A DNA stretch of 64,000 nucleotides from an uncultured Desulfobacter sp. (GCF_963666145.1 NZ_OY762614.1:5384501-5448500), one strand, 5' to 3'. Shown: positions 8,708-17,642, counted from the first letter of the stretch. Notes: a model not told the origin generated them from the letters alone. Translations and numbers: made by a program.

Positions 8708-9134
8708 TGGAATATGCTCCTTAACAGGTGTGTTTATTGGGTTATTTTGGAGGGGAGATGTACTCCAGAAGTTTTTTGTTTGTCAACTTTTCACCTGCTT
8801 GCAAATATTTTGCTTGATTAATATTATCTTGTGAAAGTGGTTATGAGTAATACATTTCAAAGTTAAAATTCTGAAGATGCTTTCTAAAATTAGGTTATTT
8901 ATTGAAATTGCTTAATATTAATATTTTTTCATTTGAGGAAACTTTAGGGTATATTGATTCGGGGTCGCAGCAATACCGCAGATAACAATTGTTTCCTGCT
9001 AGGAAATAATCCGCTTGACAGGTGTATGGCATATTGGTAGACATTTTGCCCTTAATCTTAAGTTAATTAGATTAAAAATTCAGGCCATGGTCGATATGTA
9101 TTCATGACCTATGCCCCTATGTGAAGGAGAGAAA
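8708..9134. promoter_or_regulatory. Divergent promoter region between two TRAP operons
   Basis: This AT-rich 427-bp gap holds no convincing gene. For the plus-strand operon, TTGACA (9015-9020) and TAGACA (9038-9043) are separated by 17 bp. A small palindrome (TTTCCT at 8992-8997, AGGAAA at 9001-9006) sits just upstream and is a candidate operator. On the other side, TGTCAA at 8781-8786 could be a minus-strand -35 for dctP. An imperfect 15-bp direct repeat starting GCTTG lies at 8797 and 8812. Confidence 0.45.
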
Positions 9135-10190
9135 ATGAACGCAGTGAAAAGAGTATGTTTAGGGTTGGCGATCATGCTGGCAATTGGTTTTTCCATGCCC
9201 GGCACGGCACCGGCCAAGACCATTAAGTGGAAAATGGCCTCATCCTGGCCCAAGGGAACCATTGTTCAGTGGGCTGCAGACGAATTTGCAAGCACCGTCA
9301 ATGCCATGAGCGGCGGACGTCTTGAAATTAAAAGCTATGCCGCAGGCGTGCTTGTGGGCGCTCTGGAAGTGACCGACAGCGTGCGCATGGGTACCATTGA
9401 TGTGGCCCATTGTTCGCCCGGTTACCAGATGGGCAAACTGCCGGCAGCCCCGCTTTTTGCATATATCCCATTCGGCATGGACGCTGTGCCCTACATGACC
9501 TGGTTTTATGACAACGACGGCATGGAATTATATAAAGAGCTTTATCAATCCTATGACCTTGGATTTGTGGCACCCTGCGGCGTTCTGCCCACCGAAGACC
9601 TTGCCTGGTCCAACAAGCCCATTAAAACCATGGATGACTTTAAAGGCCTGAAATTCAGAACCAGCGGCTACTGGGGAGAGGTCCTCTCCAGGGCGGGCGC
9701 CTCGGTGATGATGCTGCCGGCCGGTGAGATTTATGAAGCGCTCCAGCGAAATATCCTGGATGCCGGCGAGTTCAGCATTCCGTCCATGGACAAGGACCTT
9801 TCATTCCATGAAACGGCCAAATACCTTTTGGTGCCGGGGATTCACCAGCTTTCCACCATCACGGACATCACCATTAACAAACGCTCCTGGGCCAATCTGC
9901 CCGATGACCTCAAAGAGATCGTCAAAGTGGCCGCCCAGTCCGTGACCATGCGCATGCTCACCCACTGCATCAATGCGGACATCAAAGCTTTGGCGTTTTT
10001 CAAGGAAAAGGGTGTGCAGATTGAGTACCTAAGTCCTGAAATTCAAAAGGAACTGTTCAAAGAGACCGACAAGCTTCTTGATGAAAAAGCGGCAAATGAT
10101 CCGTTCTTTGCCAAAGTGCTCAAGTCCCAGCGGGATTTCAGGGCAGGATATGCTAATTATAAGAAGCTGATGACCCCTGCCTACGAATAG
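9135..10190 (+). CDS. TRAP substrate-binding protein, 2-oxoacid/lactate type
   Basis: The start is ATG 9135, preceded by GAAGGAGAG at about 9123-9131; the frame opens earlier at 9111. The product is about 351 aa with a signal peptide (IMLAIGFSMPGTAPA). It belongs to the DctP branch that includes TakP-like and lactate-binding proteins (TIKWKMASSWPKG, LKFRTSGYWGEVLSRAGAS, AGEIYEALQRNILDAGEF). The Arg in KFRTSG corresponds to the carboxylate-binding Arg. A lutABC set follows the permease genes, so lactate or a close 2-hydroxy/2-oxo acid is the likely ligand. That ligand is an inference. Confidence 0.9.
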   Translation: MNAVKRVCLGLAIMLAIGFSMPGTAPAKTIKWKMASSWPKGTIVQWAADEFASTVNAMSGGRLEIKSYAAGVLVGALEVTDSVRMGTIDVAHCSPGYQMGKLPAAPLFAYIPFGMDAVPYMTWFYDNDGMELYKELYQSYDLGFVAPCGVLPTEDLAWSNKPIKTMDDFKGLKFRTSGYWGEVLSRAGASVMMLPAGEIYEALQRNILDAGEFSIPSMDKDLSFHETAKYLLVPGIHQLSTITDITINKRSWANLPDDLKEIVKVAAQSVTMRMLTHCINADIKALAFFKEKGVQIEYLSPEIQKELFKETDKLLDEKAANDPFFAKVLKSQRDFRAGYANYKKLMTPAYE

Positions 10191-10193
10191 TAG

Positions 10194-10265
10194 CGTTTGA
10201 ACGAAAAATCACCCACCTGAGGCGTTGCTTGCGCCTTGCATCTGGGCAACTTTTCGCCCAAACGC
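10194..10265. repeat. MITE-like palindromic repeat, short copy
   Basis: The ends CGTTTGAACGAAAA and TTTTCGCCCAAACG form imperfect terminal inverted repeats. The interior matches the 50357-50520 element in reverse orientation in two blocks (CACCCACCTG and CTTGCGCCTTGCATCTGGGC), while lacking two internal segments of that copy. It lies just after the binding-protein stop codon. Confidence 0.65.
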
Positions 10266-10314
10266 AGGTTGTCGGTCAGACTTTAAGTTAAAATCAGTAT
10301 TTACATTTAAGGTG

Positions 10315-10344
10315 CAAAGAATCCGGTGAAAGCCGGATTCTTTG
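10315..10344 (+). terminator. Strong intercistronic hairpin after the TRAP binding-protein gene
   Basis: A perfect 12-bp stem (CAAAGAATCCGG/CCGGATTCTTTG) with a 6-nt loop is followed by TTAAAT rather than a T-run. It lies 11 bp before dctQ. It probably lowers readthrough or protects the upstream mRNA, so that binding protein outnumbers membrane subunits. Confidence 0.65.
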
Positions 10345-10354
10345 TTAAATAGAG

Positions 10355-10876
10355 ATGTTTTTTAAAATCATAGATACCATCAGTGAAACCACAGGCCGGT
10401 TGATCTCCTGCCTGGTCATCATACTGACCCTGATTTTAAGTTATGAAATCGTGGCCCGTTATGTGTTCGGCGCTCCCACCAAATGGGTGTTTGATACCAG
10501 TTATATGATTGGGGGCACCTTCTTTCTCATGGGTGAGGCATTTACCCTTAAACACAAGCAGCATGTGCGCATCGACATCCTTTACGGCCGGTTTTCCAAG
10601 AGAACCCGGGCGGCCATTGATGTCTTTTTCTATCTGCTGCTGTTTTTTCCTTTGTGGATCGGCATTTTGTACGCGCTGATTCCCTATGTGGCCTTTTCCT
10701 GGCAAATGGGTGAAAAATCCATGCAGGGATACTGGCAGCCGGTGATCTACCCGTTTAAAACGGTGATGCCCATCGGCGTGGGGCTGTTTTTGCTCCAGGG
10801 TCTTGCGGAATTTTGCCGCAGCCTTGTGATTCTTATCAAGGGCGAAGATGCGTCCCGCAGGGTGAAGGAGGCATAA
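10355..10876 (+). CDS. TRAP transporter small permease (DctQ), second system
   Basis: The 173-aa DctQ-like protein has four predicted helices and the conserved block SYEIVARYVFGAPTKWVFDTSYMIGGTFFLMGEAFTLKHKQHVRIDI. This HVRIDI-type motif is typical of the 2-oxoacid/mannitol branch. The start ATG lies 11 bp after the hairpin. It is followed by dctM with a 3-bp gap, so the two permeases are co-expressed. Confidence 0.9.
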   Translation: MFFKIIDTISETTGRLISCLVIILTLILSYEIVARYVFGAPTKWVFDTSYMIGGTFFLMGEAFTLKHKQHVRIDILYGRFSKRTRAAIDVFFYLLLFFPLWIGILYALIPYVAFSWQMGEKSMQGYWQPVIYPFKTVMPIGVGLFLLQGLAEFCRSLVILIKGEDASRRVKEA

Positions 10877-10879
10877 CCC

Positions 10880-12211
10880 ATGGATACATTCATGACACCT
10901 GAAATTATGGTGCTGCTGATGTTCGGCACCCTGTTTGTCGGCATATTTTTAGGATTTCCCACCGCCTTTGTACTGGGCGGGGTGGCCATGCTCTTCGGCT
11001 TTGTGGACATGGGACCCGATATTTTCGGGCTGTTCATCACCCGACTTTTCGGGCTGATGAAAAATTATACGCTTCTGGCCGTGCCTCTGTTTTTATTCAT
11101 GGGCGTATTTATGGAAAAGTCAGGGGTGGCCCAGCGCCTGTTCCAGGCCATGCACCTGTTGTGGGGCGGCATGCGCGGGGGCCTTGGTATCAGTACCATT
11201 GCCATCTGTGCGTTGTTTGCTGCCGCCACAGGCGTGGTCGGGGCTTCCGAAGTCACCATCGGGCTGATGGCACTGCCGGCTATGTTTTCTAAAAACTACG
11301 ATAAATCCCTGGCCTGCGGCAGTGTGTGTGCCGGCGGCACATTGGGTATTTTGATTCCCCCCAGTATCATGATTATCCTTTACGGCCCCATTGCGCGCAT
11401 CTCGGTGGGCAAGCTGTTTCTGGGAACGCTGGTGCCGGGTATCCTGCTGGCTGTGCTCTACATGATTTACATTGCCATCCGATGCTATTTCAGGCCCCAG
11501 GACGGGCCGCCCATGCCCAAAGAAGAACGCAACGTGCCGGTGTCAAAAAAACTGTGGCTGCTGGCCACGTCGGTGCTGCCGCCGGCCATGCTTATCTTCG
11601 CTGTTCTCGGCTCGATATTTTTCGGCATTGCTGCGGTCACTGAAGCCGCTGCCGTGGGTGTTGTGGCAAGTATTATCCTTGCGGCCTGTTACAGGCAGCT
11701 GACCTATGCTACATTAAAAGAGGCGTGTATCCAGACTTTGACCATCACCTCCATGATCCTGATGATCGCCATTGGTGCGGCATTCTTCTCTTCTGTTTTC
11801 GTGGCGTTGGGCGGAGATGATGTGATCTCAAGTCTGTTTTTGAATCTGCCCTTTGGTAAATGGGGGATTCTGACGACCATCATGCTGTTGCTGGTGGTGG
11901 TGGGCATGTTCATTGACTGGATGGGGATTGTGTTCATTATCGTACCGCTGATCTCTCCCATCGGCCTGGAACTGGGCTTTGACCCCATCTGGTTTGCTGT
12001 CATGGTTATGGTAAACTTGCAGATCTCTTTTTTGACGCCGCCCTTTGCCTATTCCATTTTTTATCTGAAAGGGATCACCCCCCCCGAGGTAAAGACAACG
12101 GATATTTACAAAGGTGTGCTGCCCTTTGTGGGACTTCAGATTCTTGCACTGCTCTTATGTGCGGCATTTCCGTTTTTGATCACCTGGCTGCCTGCCCATC
12201 TGATTAATTAG
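10880..12211 (+). CDS. TRAP transporter large permease (DctM), second system
   Basis: The 443-aa DctM permease shows family blocks LLAVPLFLFMGVFMEKSGVAQRLF, GATGVVGASEVTIGLMALPAM and FLTPPFAYSIFYLKGI. SD GGTGAAGGAGG overlaps the end of dctQ (about 10859-10871). It completes the Na+-dependent transporter with the preceding binding protein and small subunit. About 60 bp separate it from lutA, consistent with one long operon for uptake and oxidation. Confidence 0.93.
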   Translation: MDTFMTPEIMVLLMFGTLFVGIFLGFPTAFVLGGVAMLFGFVDMGPDIFGLFITRLFGLMKNYTLLAVPLFLFMGVFMEKSGVAQRLFQAMHLLWGGMRGGLGISTIAICALFAAATGVVGASEVTIGLMALPAMFSKNYDKSLACGSVCAGGTLGILIPPSIMIILYGPIARISVGKLFLGTLVPGILLAVLYMIYIAIRCYFRPQDGPPMPKEERNVPVSKKLWLLATSVLPPAMLIFAVLGSIFFGIAAVTEAAAVGVVASIILAACYRQLTYATLKEACIQTLTITSMILMIAIGAAFFSSVFVALGGDDVISSLFLNLPFGKWGILTTIMLLLVVVGMFIDWMGIVFIIVPLISPIGLELGFDPIWFAVMVMVNLQISFLTPPFAYSIFYLKGITPPEVKTTDIYKGVLPFVGLQILALLLCAAFPFLITWLPAHLIN

Positions 12212-12271
12212 ATATATTCAAGAGAAATATAAATAGAACAGATAATTGAAAAATACGTGAGGATTGATTTA

Positions 12272-13009
12272 ATGGCACATGCAACTTTATTTATCCAGTG
12301 CATTGTGGACGGTATGTATCCTGAAGTGGGCGAGGCCATGGTTCGGCTGTTTAATCGCCTGGGCATCACCATGGATTACCCGGAAAACCAGACCTGCTGC
12401 GGCCAGCCCTCGTTTAACTCCGGATACCGCAAAGAAGCGGCCAAGGCGGCCAAGCACTATATCGAGACCTTTGAAAAGTCGGGCACCATTGTCTGCCCTT
12501 CAGGCTCTTGTGTCTCCATGATTCGCAACCATTATCCCGAATTGTTCGAAGACGAACCCGCATGGCGCGAACGCGCTGAACGTGTGGGTAAAAGAACCTT
12601 TGAACTCACCGAGTACCTGGTGGATGTTCTGGGCATTAAAGATACCGGCGCCTATTTTAAGGGCAAGGTGACCTACCACGACTCCTGCCATCTCAACCGT
12701 TACCTCGGGGTGTCGTCCCAGCCCCGGGAGCTGATCAACCGGGTGGATGGCCTAACCTTTGTGGAGATGAAAGATTCGGATAAATGCTGCGGATTCGGCG
12801 GCGCATTTTCAACCAAGTATCCTGATATTTCCACAGCCATGGTCAAGGAAAAGGTTAAAAATATTCTGGATTCCGGGGCTGATGCCGTGGTGGGCTGCGA
12901 CATGGGGTGTCTGATGAATATCCAGGGATATATCAATCGCCATAATTATCCGGTCAAGGTGATGCACATTGCCCAGCTTCTGGCCGGTGAAAAAGGAGAT
13001 GCTGCATGA
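12272..13009 (+). CDS. lutA: LutA-like lactate oxidation iron-sulfur protein
   Basis: The product is 245 aa from ATG 12272, chosen because GTGAGGA at 12257-12263 serves as its SD; GTG 12257 is an upstream alternative. It has two CCG (cysteine-rich) domains, the first with TCCGQPSFNSG and the second with DSCHLNRYLG, KCCGFGGAFS and GCDMGCLMN. These domains bind non-canonical Fe-S clusters as in heterodisulfide reductase subunits. LutA works with LutB and LutC in NAD-independent L-lactate oxidation to pyruvate. It overlaps lutB by 4 bp. Confidence 0.92.
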   Translation: MAHATLFIQCIVDGMYPEVGEAMVRLFNRLGITMDYPENQTCCGQPSFNSGYRKEAAKAAKHYIETFEKSGTIVCPSGSCVSMIRNHYPELFEDEPAWRERAERVGKRTFELTEYLVDVLGIKDTGAYFKGKVTYHDSCHLNRYLGVSSQPRELINRVDGLTFVEMKDSDKCCGFGGAFSTKYPDISTAMVKEKVKNILDSGADAVVGCDMGCLMNIQGYINRHNYPVKVMHIAQLLAGEKGDAA

Positions 13010-14457
13010 GCCAGGAGATTTTAACGGATAAATATGTTGAAAATGCAGCCAAGGCCATTCAGGATGCTTTTTTGCCCAAGGCCATGGAAAAAATGCAGTC
13101 CGGTCTGGCCAAAGCCACCCAGCGGTCATACCAGAACCTGGACGAAGGTCCTGAACTGCGCCTGAAGGCCCATGAGATCCGGGAAAAAACCATCAATAAT
13201 CTGGATGTAGTTCTGGCTCAACTGGCGGCCAAGGTTCGTGAAAACGGCGGCAAGGTCTATTTTGCTAAAACTTCCGAAGAGGCTGTACAGTATACCCTGG
13301 ATGTGGCCAAACGGTTTGATGTCAAACAGGTGGTGAAGGGCAAGTCCATGGTCACAGAGGAGATCGGGCTTAACCCGGCCCTGGAGGCCCGGGGCATTGA
13401 GGTCAACGAAACCGATCTGGGCGAGTACATCATCCAGCTGGCTGGCGAAAAACCCTCCCACATCATTGCCCCTGCCATTCACAAGACTCGGGAACAGGTG
13501 GGCCGGCTTTTTGCCGACCACTTGGGTGTTCCCTATACCGATGATCCCCCGACACTGACCAAGATCGCCAGAAAAGCCCTGCGCGAAAAGTTTCTCCAGG
13601 CCGATATGGGCATCTCCGGATGCAACCTTGCCTGTGCGGAAACCGGTCACATGACGGTGGTCTCCAACGAGGGGAATATCCGCATGGCCACCACATTGCC
13701 CAAGGTCCATGTGGCCATCATGGGTATGGAACGGGTCGTTCCCAACCTGGAAGACCACGATATTCTTTTCCGACTGCTCTCCCGGGGGGCGGCGGCCCAG
13801 AAGCTGGGCGGCTGCGTTTCATACATCGGCGGCCCGGGCGGTCCTGATTTTCCCGACGGCCCCCAGGAGTTTCACCTGGTGATTCTGGATAACGGCAGAA
13901 GCCGGATTCTGGCCGATCCCAAATTCAGGGAAATTTTGTGCTGTATCCGCTGTTCTGCCTGTTTGAACGCATGTCCCGTGTATGGAAAAATCGGCGGTCA
14001 CGCCTATGGTGCCACCTATTGCGGTCCCATCGGTGCCGTGCTCACCCCTTTGATGGTGGGCATGAACAAGGCAAAGGATCTGTGTCTGGGTGAAACCCTG
14101 TGCGGCGCATGTCAGCAGGCCTGTTCGGTGAACATCAATTTGCCCCGCATGCTTTTGGAACTTCGGTATCGTCTGGCCTATGGGGATGACGACTGGCAGA
14201 CCAAGCAGGTAAGCCCACTGGAAAAAACAATCCACCAGGCCTGGGCGTTTCTGGCAGGGCACCCGGCACTGTATCGTGCGTTTTTAAAGGCCGGTGCCGT
14301 GGGCCAGAAAATTTTTCCAAGATCCAGGGGCATGATCCGAACCATGCCGGGCCCCGGTGCCGGATGGACCCGTGACAGGGACATTAAGCCCCTGGCAGAT
14401 ACCCCGTTCCGCGAGCGGTTTAAAACCCTTTCTTCAAAAAAGTCTGATAGGGGATAA
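13006..14457 (+). CDS. lutB: LutB-like lactate oxidation iron-sulfur protein
   Basis: The 483-aa protein has an N-terminal LUD domain (about residues 60-300, with VVKGKSMVTEEIGLN and GISGCNLACAETGHMTVVSNEGN). Two 4Fe-4S ferredoxin motifs follow (CCIRCSACLNACPVYGKIGG and TLCGACQQACSVNINLP), then a polar tail. It is the central electron-transfer subunit of the LutABC complex. ATGA overlap with lutA indicates translational coupling; lutC starts 5 bp after its stop. Confidence 0.94.
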   Translation: MSQEILTDKYVENAAKAIQDAFLPKAMEKMQSGLAKATQRSYQNLDEGPELRLKAHEIREKTINNLDVVLAQLAAKVRENGGKVYFAKTSEEAVQYTLDVAKRFDVKQVVKGKSMVTEEIGLNPALEARGIEVNETDLGEYIIQLAGEKPSHIIAPAIHKTREQVGRLFADHLGVPYTDDPPTLTKIARKALREKFLQADMGISGCNLACAETGHMTVVSNEGNIRMATTLPKVHVAIMGMERVVPNLEDHDILFRLLSRGAAAQKLGGCVSYIGGPGGPDFPDGPQEFHLVILDNGRSRILADPKFREILCCIRCSACLNACPVYGKIGGHAYGATYCGPIGAVLTPLMVGMNKAKDLCLGETLCGACQQACSVNINLPRMLLELRYRLAYGDDDWQTKQVSPLEKTIHQAWAFLAGHPALYRAFLKAGAVGQKIFPRSRGMIRTMPGPGAGWTRDRDIKPLADTPFRERFKTLSSKKSDRG

Positions 14458-14462
14458 AAAAG

Positions 14463-15257
14463 ATGCAGACCCATACCAATGAAACCCAGTTTATTAATGA
14501 TATCCGTGCCGCTTTAGGCATCCGCGGCAATAATGCGGAGTCTCGGAAAAAAGAAATTTTCACTGATCCTGCACAGCCAACAGAAGAACAGAAAGCATTG
14601 CTTGACACTATTGGCGCAAGACAACACAAAGATCAGATGGCTTTGCTTGAGAGGTTGTCAAAGGAAGCTGCGCCCTTGAACCTTCAGGTCATCCCCATGA
14701 AAAATGAGGCTGAGGCCGCCAAAGCCATTGCTCGGTTGGTGGCCGAGACCACCCCCGAGTGGGGAGATCAAAAAAGCGTGGTTCAGTGGGATCACCCCAT
14801 GATCAAAAAACTGGCCCTGGAATCGGCACTCAAAGACCAGGATGTTCCCGTGTATACGGCAGCGTTTGACGGCAGTGAGACGAACGACGATGAAAAAGAA
14901 TCAAAACGGGATCAGATCCGGGAACAGGTTATACAGTCATACATCGGTGTGACATCTGCCGACTTCTGTCTGGCCGATACAGCCACCCTGGTGATGCGGT
15001 CCCGTCCGGCCGAAGCCCGCTCCGTATCGCTTCTGCCCTCCATCCACGTGGCTGTGATCAAAAAAGAGCAGATTCTGTATAGCCTCAAAGAACTATATGC
15101 ATTGCTCAAATATGATCCGGACACAAGGGGCGAAGGACTGCCTCACCACATGGTCATGATCTCAGGCCCCAGCAAAACCGCAGATATCGAACTTGTCATG
15201 GTGCATGGCGCCCATGGCCCCCGCGCCCTTTATCTCTACGTGATCACTGGAGAATAA
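14463..15257 (+). CDS. lutC: LutC-like lactate utilization protein (LUD domain)
   Basis: The 264-aa protein ends in a LUD domain (about residues 120-262) with TSADFCLADTATLVMRS, SLLPSIHVAVIKKEQI and ISGPSKTADIELVMVHGAHGPRALYLYVI, the LutC hallmarks. It is the third member of the lactate dehydrogenase assembly. The middle (about 140-158) carries an acidic-basic insert (SETNDDEKESKRDQ). It is the last gene of the proposed TRAP-lut operon, and a hairpin lies 75 bp downstream. Confidence 0.92.
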   Translation: MQTHTNETQFINDIRAALGIRGNNAESRKKEIFTDPAQPTEEQKALLDTIGARQHKDQMALLERLSKEAAPLNLQVIPMKNEAEAAKAIARLVAETTPEWGDQKSVVQWDHPMIKKLALESALKDQDVPVYTAAFDGSETNDDEKESKRDQIREQVIQSYIGVTSADFCLADTATLVMRSRPAEARSVSLLPSIHVAVIKKEQILYSLKELYALLKYDPDTRGEGLPHHMVMISGPSKTADIELVMVHGAHGPRALYLYVITGE

Positions 15258-15331
15258 GCTGGATCCGTATCCATGGTCTGCCAAGTGGAACATCTTGTGC
15301 AATCAGGATACGGACAAAAAAATAAGTACCC

Positions 15332-15365
15332 TAATAGCCGTGAGCTATAAAGCCCACGGCTATTA
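15332..15365 (+). terminator. Hairpin downstream of lutC
   Basis: An 11-bp stem (TAATAGCCGTG/CACGGCTATTA) with a 12-nt loop lies 75 bp after lutC. There is no T-run. The rest of the 15258-15657 gap shows no gene; a smaller hairpin (TACGG/CCGTA) lies at about 15433-15453. Confidence 0.45.
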
Positions 15366-15657
15366 CGCCTATGAATCTTGTAAAGGGGTAAAGTATCCAC
15401 TGCAAGGCCATATGCTGCGCACGACAAATCAGAGATACGGAAGGTACTCCGTAGAATAGAAAAAATTTAACAGTGAAATTAATATCATTGAAATCGTCTC
15501 CATGCAATAAGCGCCGACTATGCATATGAAAGCTTATTGACGCAGGCTGTAATTTTCTATAGTCTGCCGTCAGTTTTTATCATTATTATTATGAGTAAGC
15601 TCAGATAGCCTTTTGGTTAGCTACAGAATCCTCTCTGTCTTACATTGGAGAGGCTAT

Positions 15658-16851
15658 ATGACAGCAATCGTAGGCGATTCATGCCAGAATGCATTTAAAG
15701 ATATTCTGGAAGACCAGTTCCGGGAAAAAATTTACAACAGCTTTATTAACAACGCGGTTCTTCCTGTTTTAAAGGACGTCATGTCATATTCCCATGATAT
15801 TGTTGACGCCCTTGAAAGTTCTAATCAGAGCCCGGTTGTGGCATGCGGAGCAGGCTGCAGTTACTGCTGCCATTCCCAAATACATGTGCTGCCCATTGAA
15901 GCCTTGCTTATCCTGTCCTTTCTTAGTGAATGTTTTACCAGAAAGCAAATTTTACTGCTCATGGACAAAATTGAACAAAGACTTCAACGGACTCGAGAAA
16001 AATCACTTGGCAGCCTTTTTTTAATCAAGAATGAACTGCCCTGTATTTTTTTAGAAAACGGGATGTGTAGCATTTATGAGGTCCGCCCTTTTATTTGCCG
16101 TGCATGGAACAGCATGGATTCATCTCTTTGCAAAAAGATTTTTAACTCTGGAAAATTTGATGATGAAATTGAAGTCTCCTCTGCCAGGAATTTTATATTT
16201 GGATCCTCCAGGTCGCTTTTTGCTGATTTTGGCAAGCAGCTGAAACTGGAAGCAGTTCCCTTTGAAATGACAGAGGCGATCTTCAACTGCCTAAAAACAA
16301 CGAATCCCCTGCCGCTGTGGCTTTCCGGGCAAGATATTTTAAATGTAAATAACTCGTTAGAGCCTGCATCGTCGCAGATGCAATCCCCCGATAATTGTCT
16401 GTTTTTAGGAACACATTCGGATAGAGCTGAACAGGCGTTATTTGTTGTAACCCGGGAACAGGAATACATCGATTATTTTTATGGTAAGTACATAAGCCGC
16501 CTTGCTGGGCATGAATATGCTGAAAAACATTCACAGAGTCATTCGTTTGTGTTTCAAGATGTTTATGGAAAACCCATTGGCGCCATCGCCTTGAATGAAG
16601 TTGCTTCCCAAAACAAAACCGTTCACATCCAATATCTAAAGGCCTTTGTCCTCAAAAGCGGCAACGGAACATTGATGCTTTTGGAGTTGTGCCGTAAAGC
16701 TGATTGTTTTAACGTCCGGCTTAGTGTGAACCCCGCGTTTGACCCTGACGACAAATGTTCAGATAGGGATTTCAATGTGTTACGTGAGTGGTATGCGCAA
16801 TTTGGCTTCAAAGGGGATTCCTGTCTGTCCCGAATTCCCAGACAAGGGTAA
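15658..16851 (+). CDS. YkgJ-type cysteine-cluster protein with acetyltransferase-like C-terminus
   Basis: The product is 397 aa from ATG 15658, chosen for the SD GGAGAGG at 15647-15653; the frame opens at 15613. The N-terminal half is a YkgJ/CxxCxxCC domain: CGAGCSYCC (C63, C67, C70, C71), then PCIFLENGMCSIYEVRPFICR (C129, C137, C147), probably holding zinc or an Fe-S cluster. The C-terminal part (about 235-390) resembles a GNAT acyltransferase (IGAIALNE, IQYLKAFVLKSGNGTLMLLELCRKA, REWYAQFGFK). This domain pairing is unusual. A small hypothetical gene follows by 13 bp. Confidence 0.7.
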   Translation: MTAIVGDSCQNAFKDILEDQFREKIYNSFINNAVLPVLKDVMSYSHDIVDALESSNQSPVVACGAGCSYCCHSQIHVLPIEALLILSFLSECFTRKQILLLMDKIEQRLQRTREKSLGSLFLIKNELPCIFLENGMCSIYEVRPFICRAWNSMDSSLCKKIFNSGKFDDEIEVSSARNFIFGSSRSLFADFGKQLKLEAVPFEMTEAIFNCLKTTNPLPLWLSGQDILNVNNSLEPASSQMQSPDNCLFLGTHSDRAEQALFVVTREQEYIDYFYGKYISRLAGHEYAEKHSQSHSFVFQDVYGKPIGAIALNEVASQNKTVHIQYLKAFVLKSGNGTLMLLELCRKADCFNVRLSVNPAFDPDDKCSDRDFNVLREWYAQFGFKGDSCLSRIPRQG

Positions 16852-16864
16852 CAGGACGTCTAAA

Positions 16865-17341
16865 ATGATCACAGCAAAAACCGGAAAAAGTAATTTTTTA
16901 AATCAGCAGATTCCCAAATTAAACAATCGTTATTTACTCACCTTTTCCAGGGATGACACCTGTATGGAATATTTTCTTTGTGACAGGCAGACAGGAAAAC
17001 AGATTTCAAAAACACTGATTGTTTCTCATGAAGTTTTTTCAGGCAGTCTCTATGTTTCCAGGTTTTATCCGGAACTGTACCGACAGATAAACTGCAAATA
17101 CCTGTCCGCTGCCTGCTTTTATCTCATGGTTCATCATGCCGCAGGTGTTTTTCATCTGCTAAATCAATGCCGGGTCAATCTGGAAACAGATAAATCGGTG
17201 TTTTCCCAGTTTTATTCCAGGCTTCAGGACTTTCATTTTTACATCAGATATGCCAGACCGGCTGATAAGGTATTCCTGACAGGAAGCTACCAGAAAAATG
17301 TAATGTTCGATGAGCTGGTTTGTATAACAGCCATGAGCTGA
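16865..17341 (+). CDS. Hypothetical protein downstream of the YkgJ fusion
   Basis: Product not recognised. It is 158 aa from ATG 16865; the frame is open from 16739, but that part overlaps the previous gene and the ATG has AGGA at about 16852-16855. It is mostly alpha/beta in appearance, without signal peptide or membrane segment. It has aromatic-rich stretches (RYLLTFSRDDTCMEYFLCDRQTG, HFYIRYARPADKVFL) and several scattered cysteines. The 13-bp gap to the YkgJ fusion suggests an operon and a shared task. Confidence 0.6.
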   Translation: MITAKTGKSNFLNQQIPKLNNRYLLTFSRDDTCMEYFLCDRQTGKQISKTLIVSHEVFSGSLYVSRFYPELYRQINCKYLSAACFYLMVHHAAGVFHLLNQCRVNLETDKSVFSQFYSRLQDFHFYIRYARPADKVFLTGSYQKNVMFDELVCITAMS

Positions 17342-17379
17342 CGTGGCCGTTCAACGTATCAACCCATAATGAAAGTTGA

Positions 17380-17411
17380 AAAGCCCCAGAAAGGACATCT
17401 CCAGAGGCTTT
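17380..17411 (-). terminator. Terminator of the first cold-shock gene
   Basis: AAAGCC at 17380-17385 pairs with GGCTTT at 17406-17411, with additional imperfect pairing inside. It lies 28 bp past the cold-shock gene stop on the minus strand. Confidence 0.5.
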
Positions 17412-17438
17412 ATTGTATTCTTAAGTAGAATTGGATTT

Positions 17439-17642
17439 TTAGATCACGGTTACATTAGCAGCAGCAGGGCCTTTTTGACCCTGCTCAATATCAAAGGAGA
17501 CACGATCCCCCTCTTTGAGGGATTTAAATCCACTTGAGTTGATAGCTGAATGATGTACGAAAACATCTTTTCCACCGTCATCTTGTTCGATAAATCCAAA
17601 TCCTTTTGAGTCGTTAAACCATTTTACGATTCCAGTTGCCAT
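17439..17642 (-). CDS. Cold-shock protein, CspA family (copy 1)
   Basis: The 67-aa cold-shock-domain protein has RNP1 KGFGFIEQ and RNP2 DVFVHHSAI, binding single-stranded RNA/DNA as an RNA chaperone. SD AGGAG lies before ATG 17642. It is about 90% identical by eye to the product at 19755-19958. It has a long 5' leader conserved with that copy, so cold or growth control at the mRNA level is likely. Confidence 0.96.
   Translation of the reverse strand: MATGIVKWFNDSKGFGFIEQDDGGKDVFVHHSAINSSGFKSLKEGDRVSFDIEQGQKGPAAANVTVI

Noticed and set aside
13126..13758. 210-codon minus-strand frame antisense to lutB
   Set aside because: It lies wholly inside a well-conserved LutB gene; the frame is a by-product of codon bias and its translation resembles no protein.
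15300..15460. Possible riboswitch before the YkgJ fusion gene
   Set aside because: It has hairpins and an AAAGCC loop but lacks the ordered core of cyclic di-GMP or other known riboswitch classes; kept only as a hairpin.
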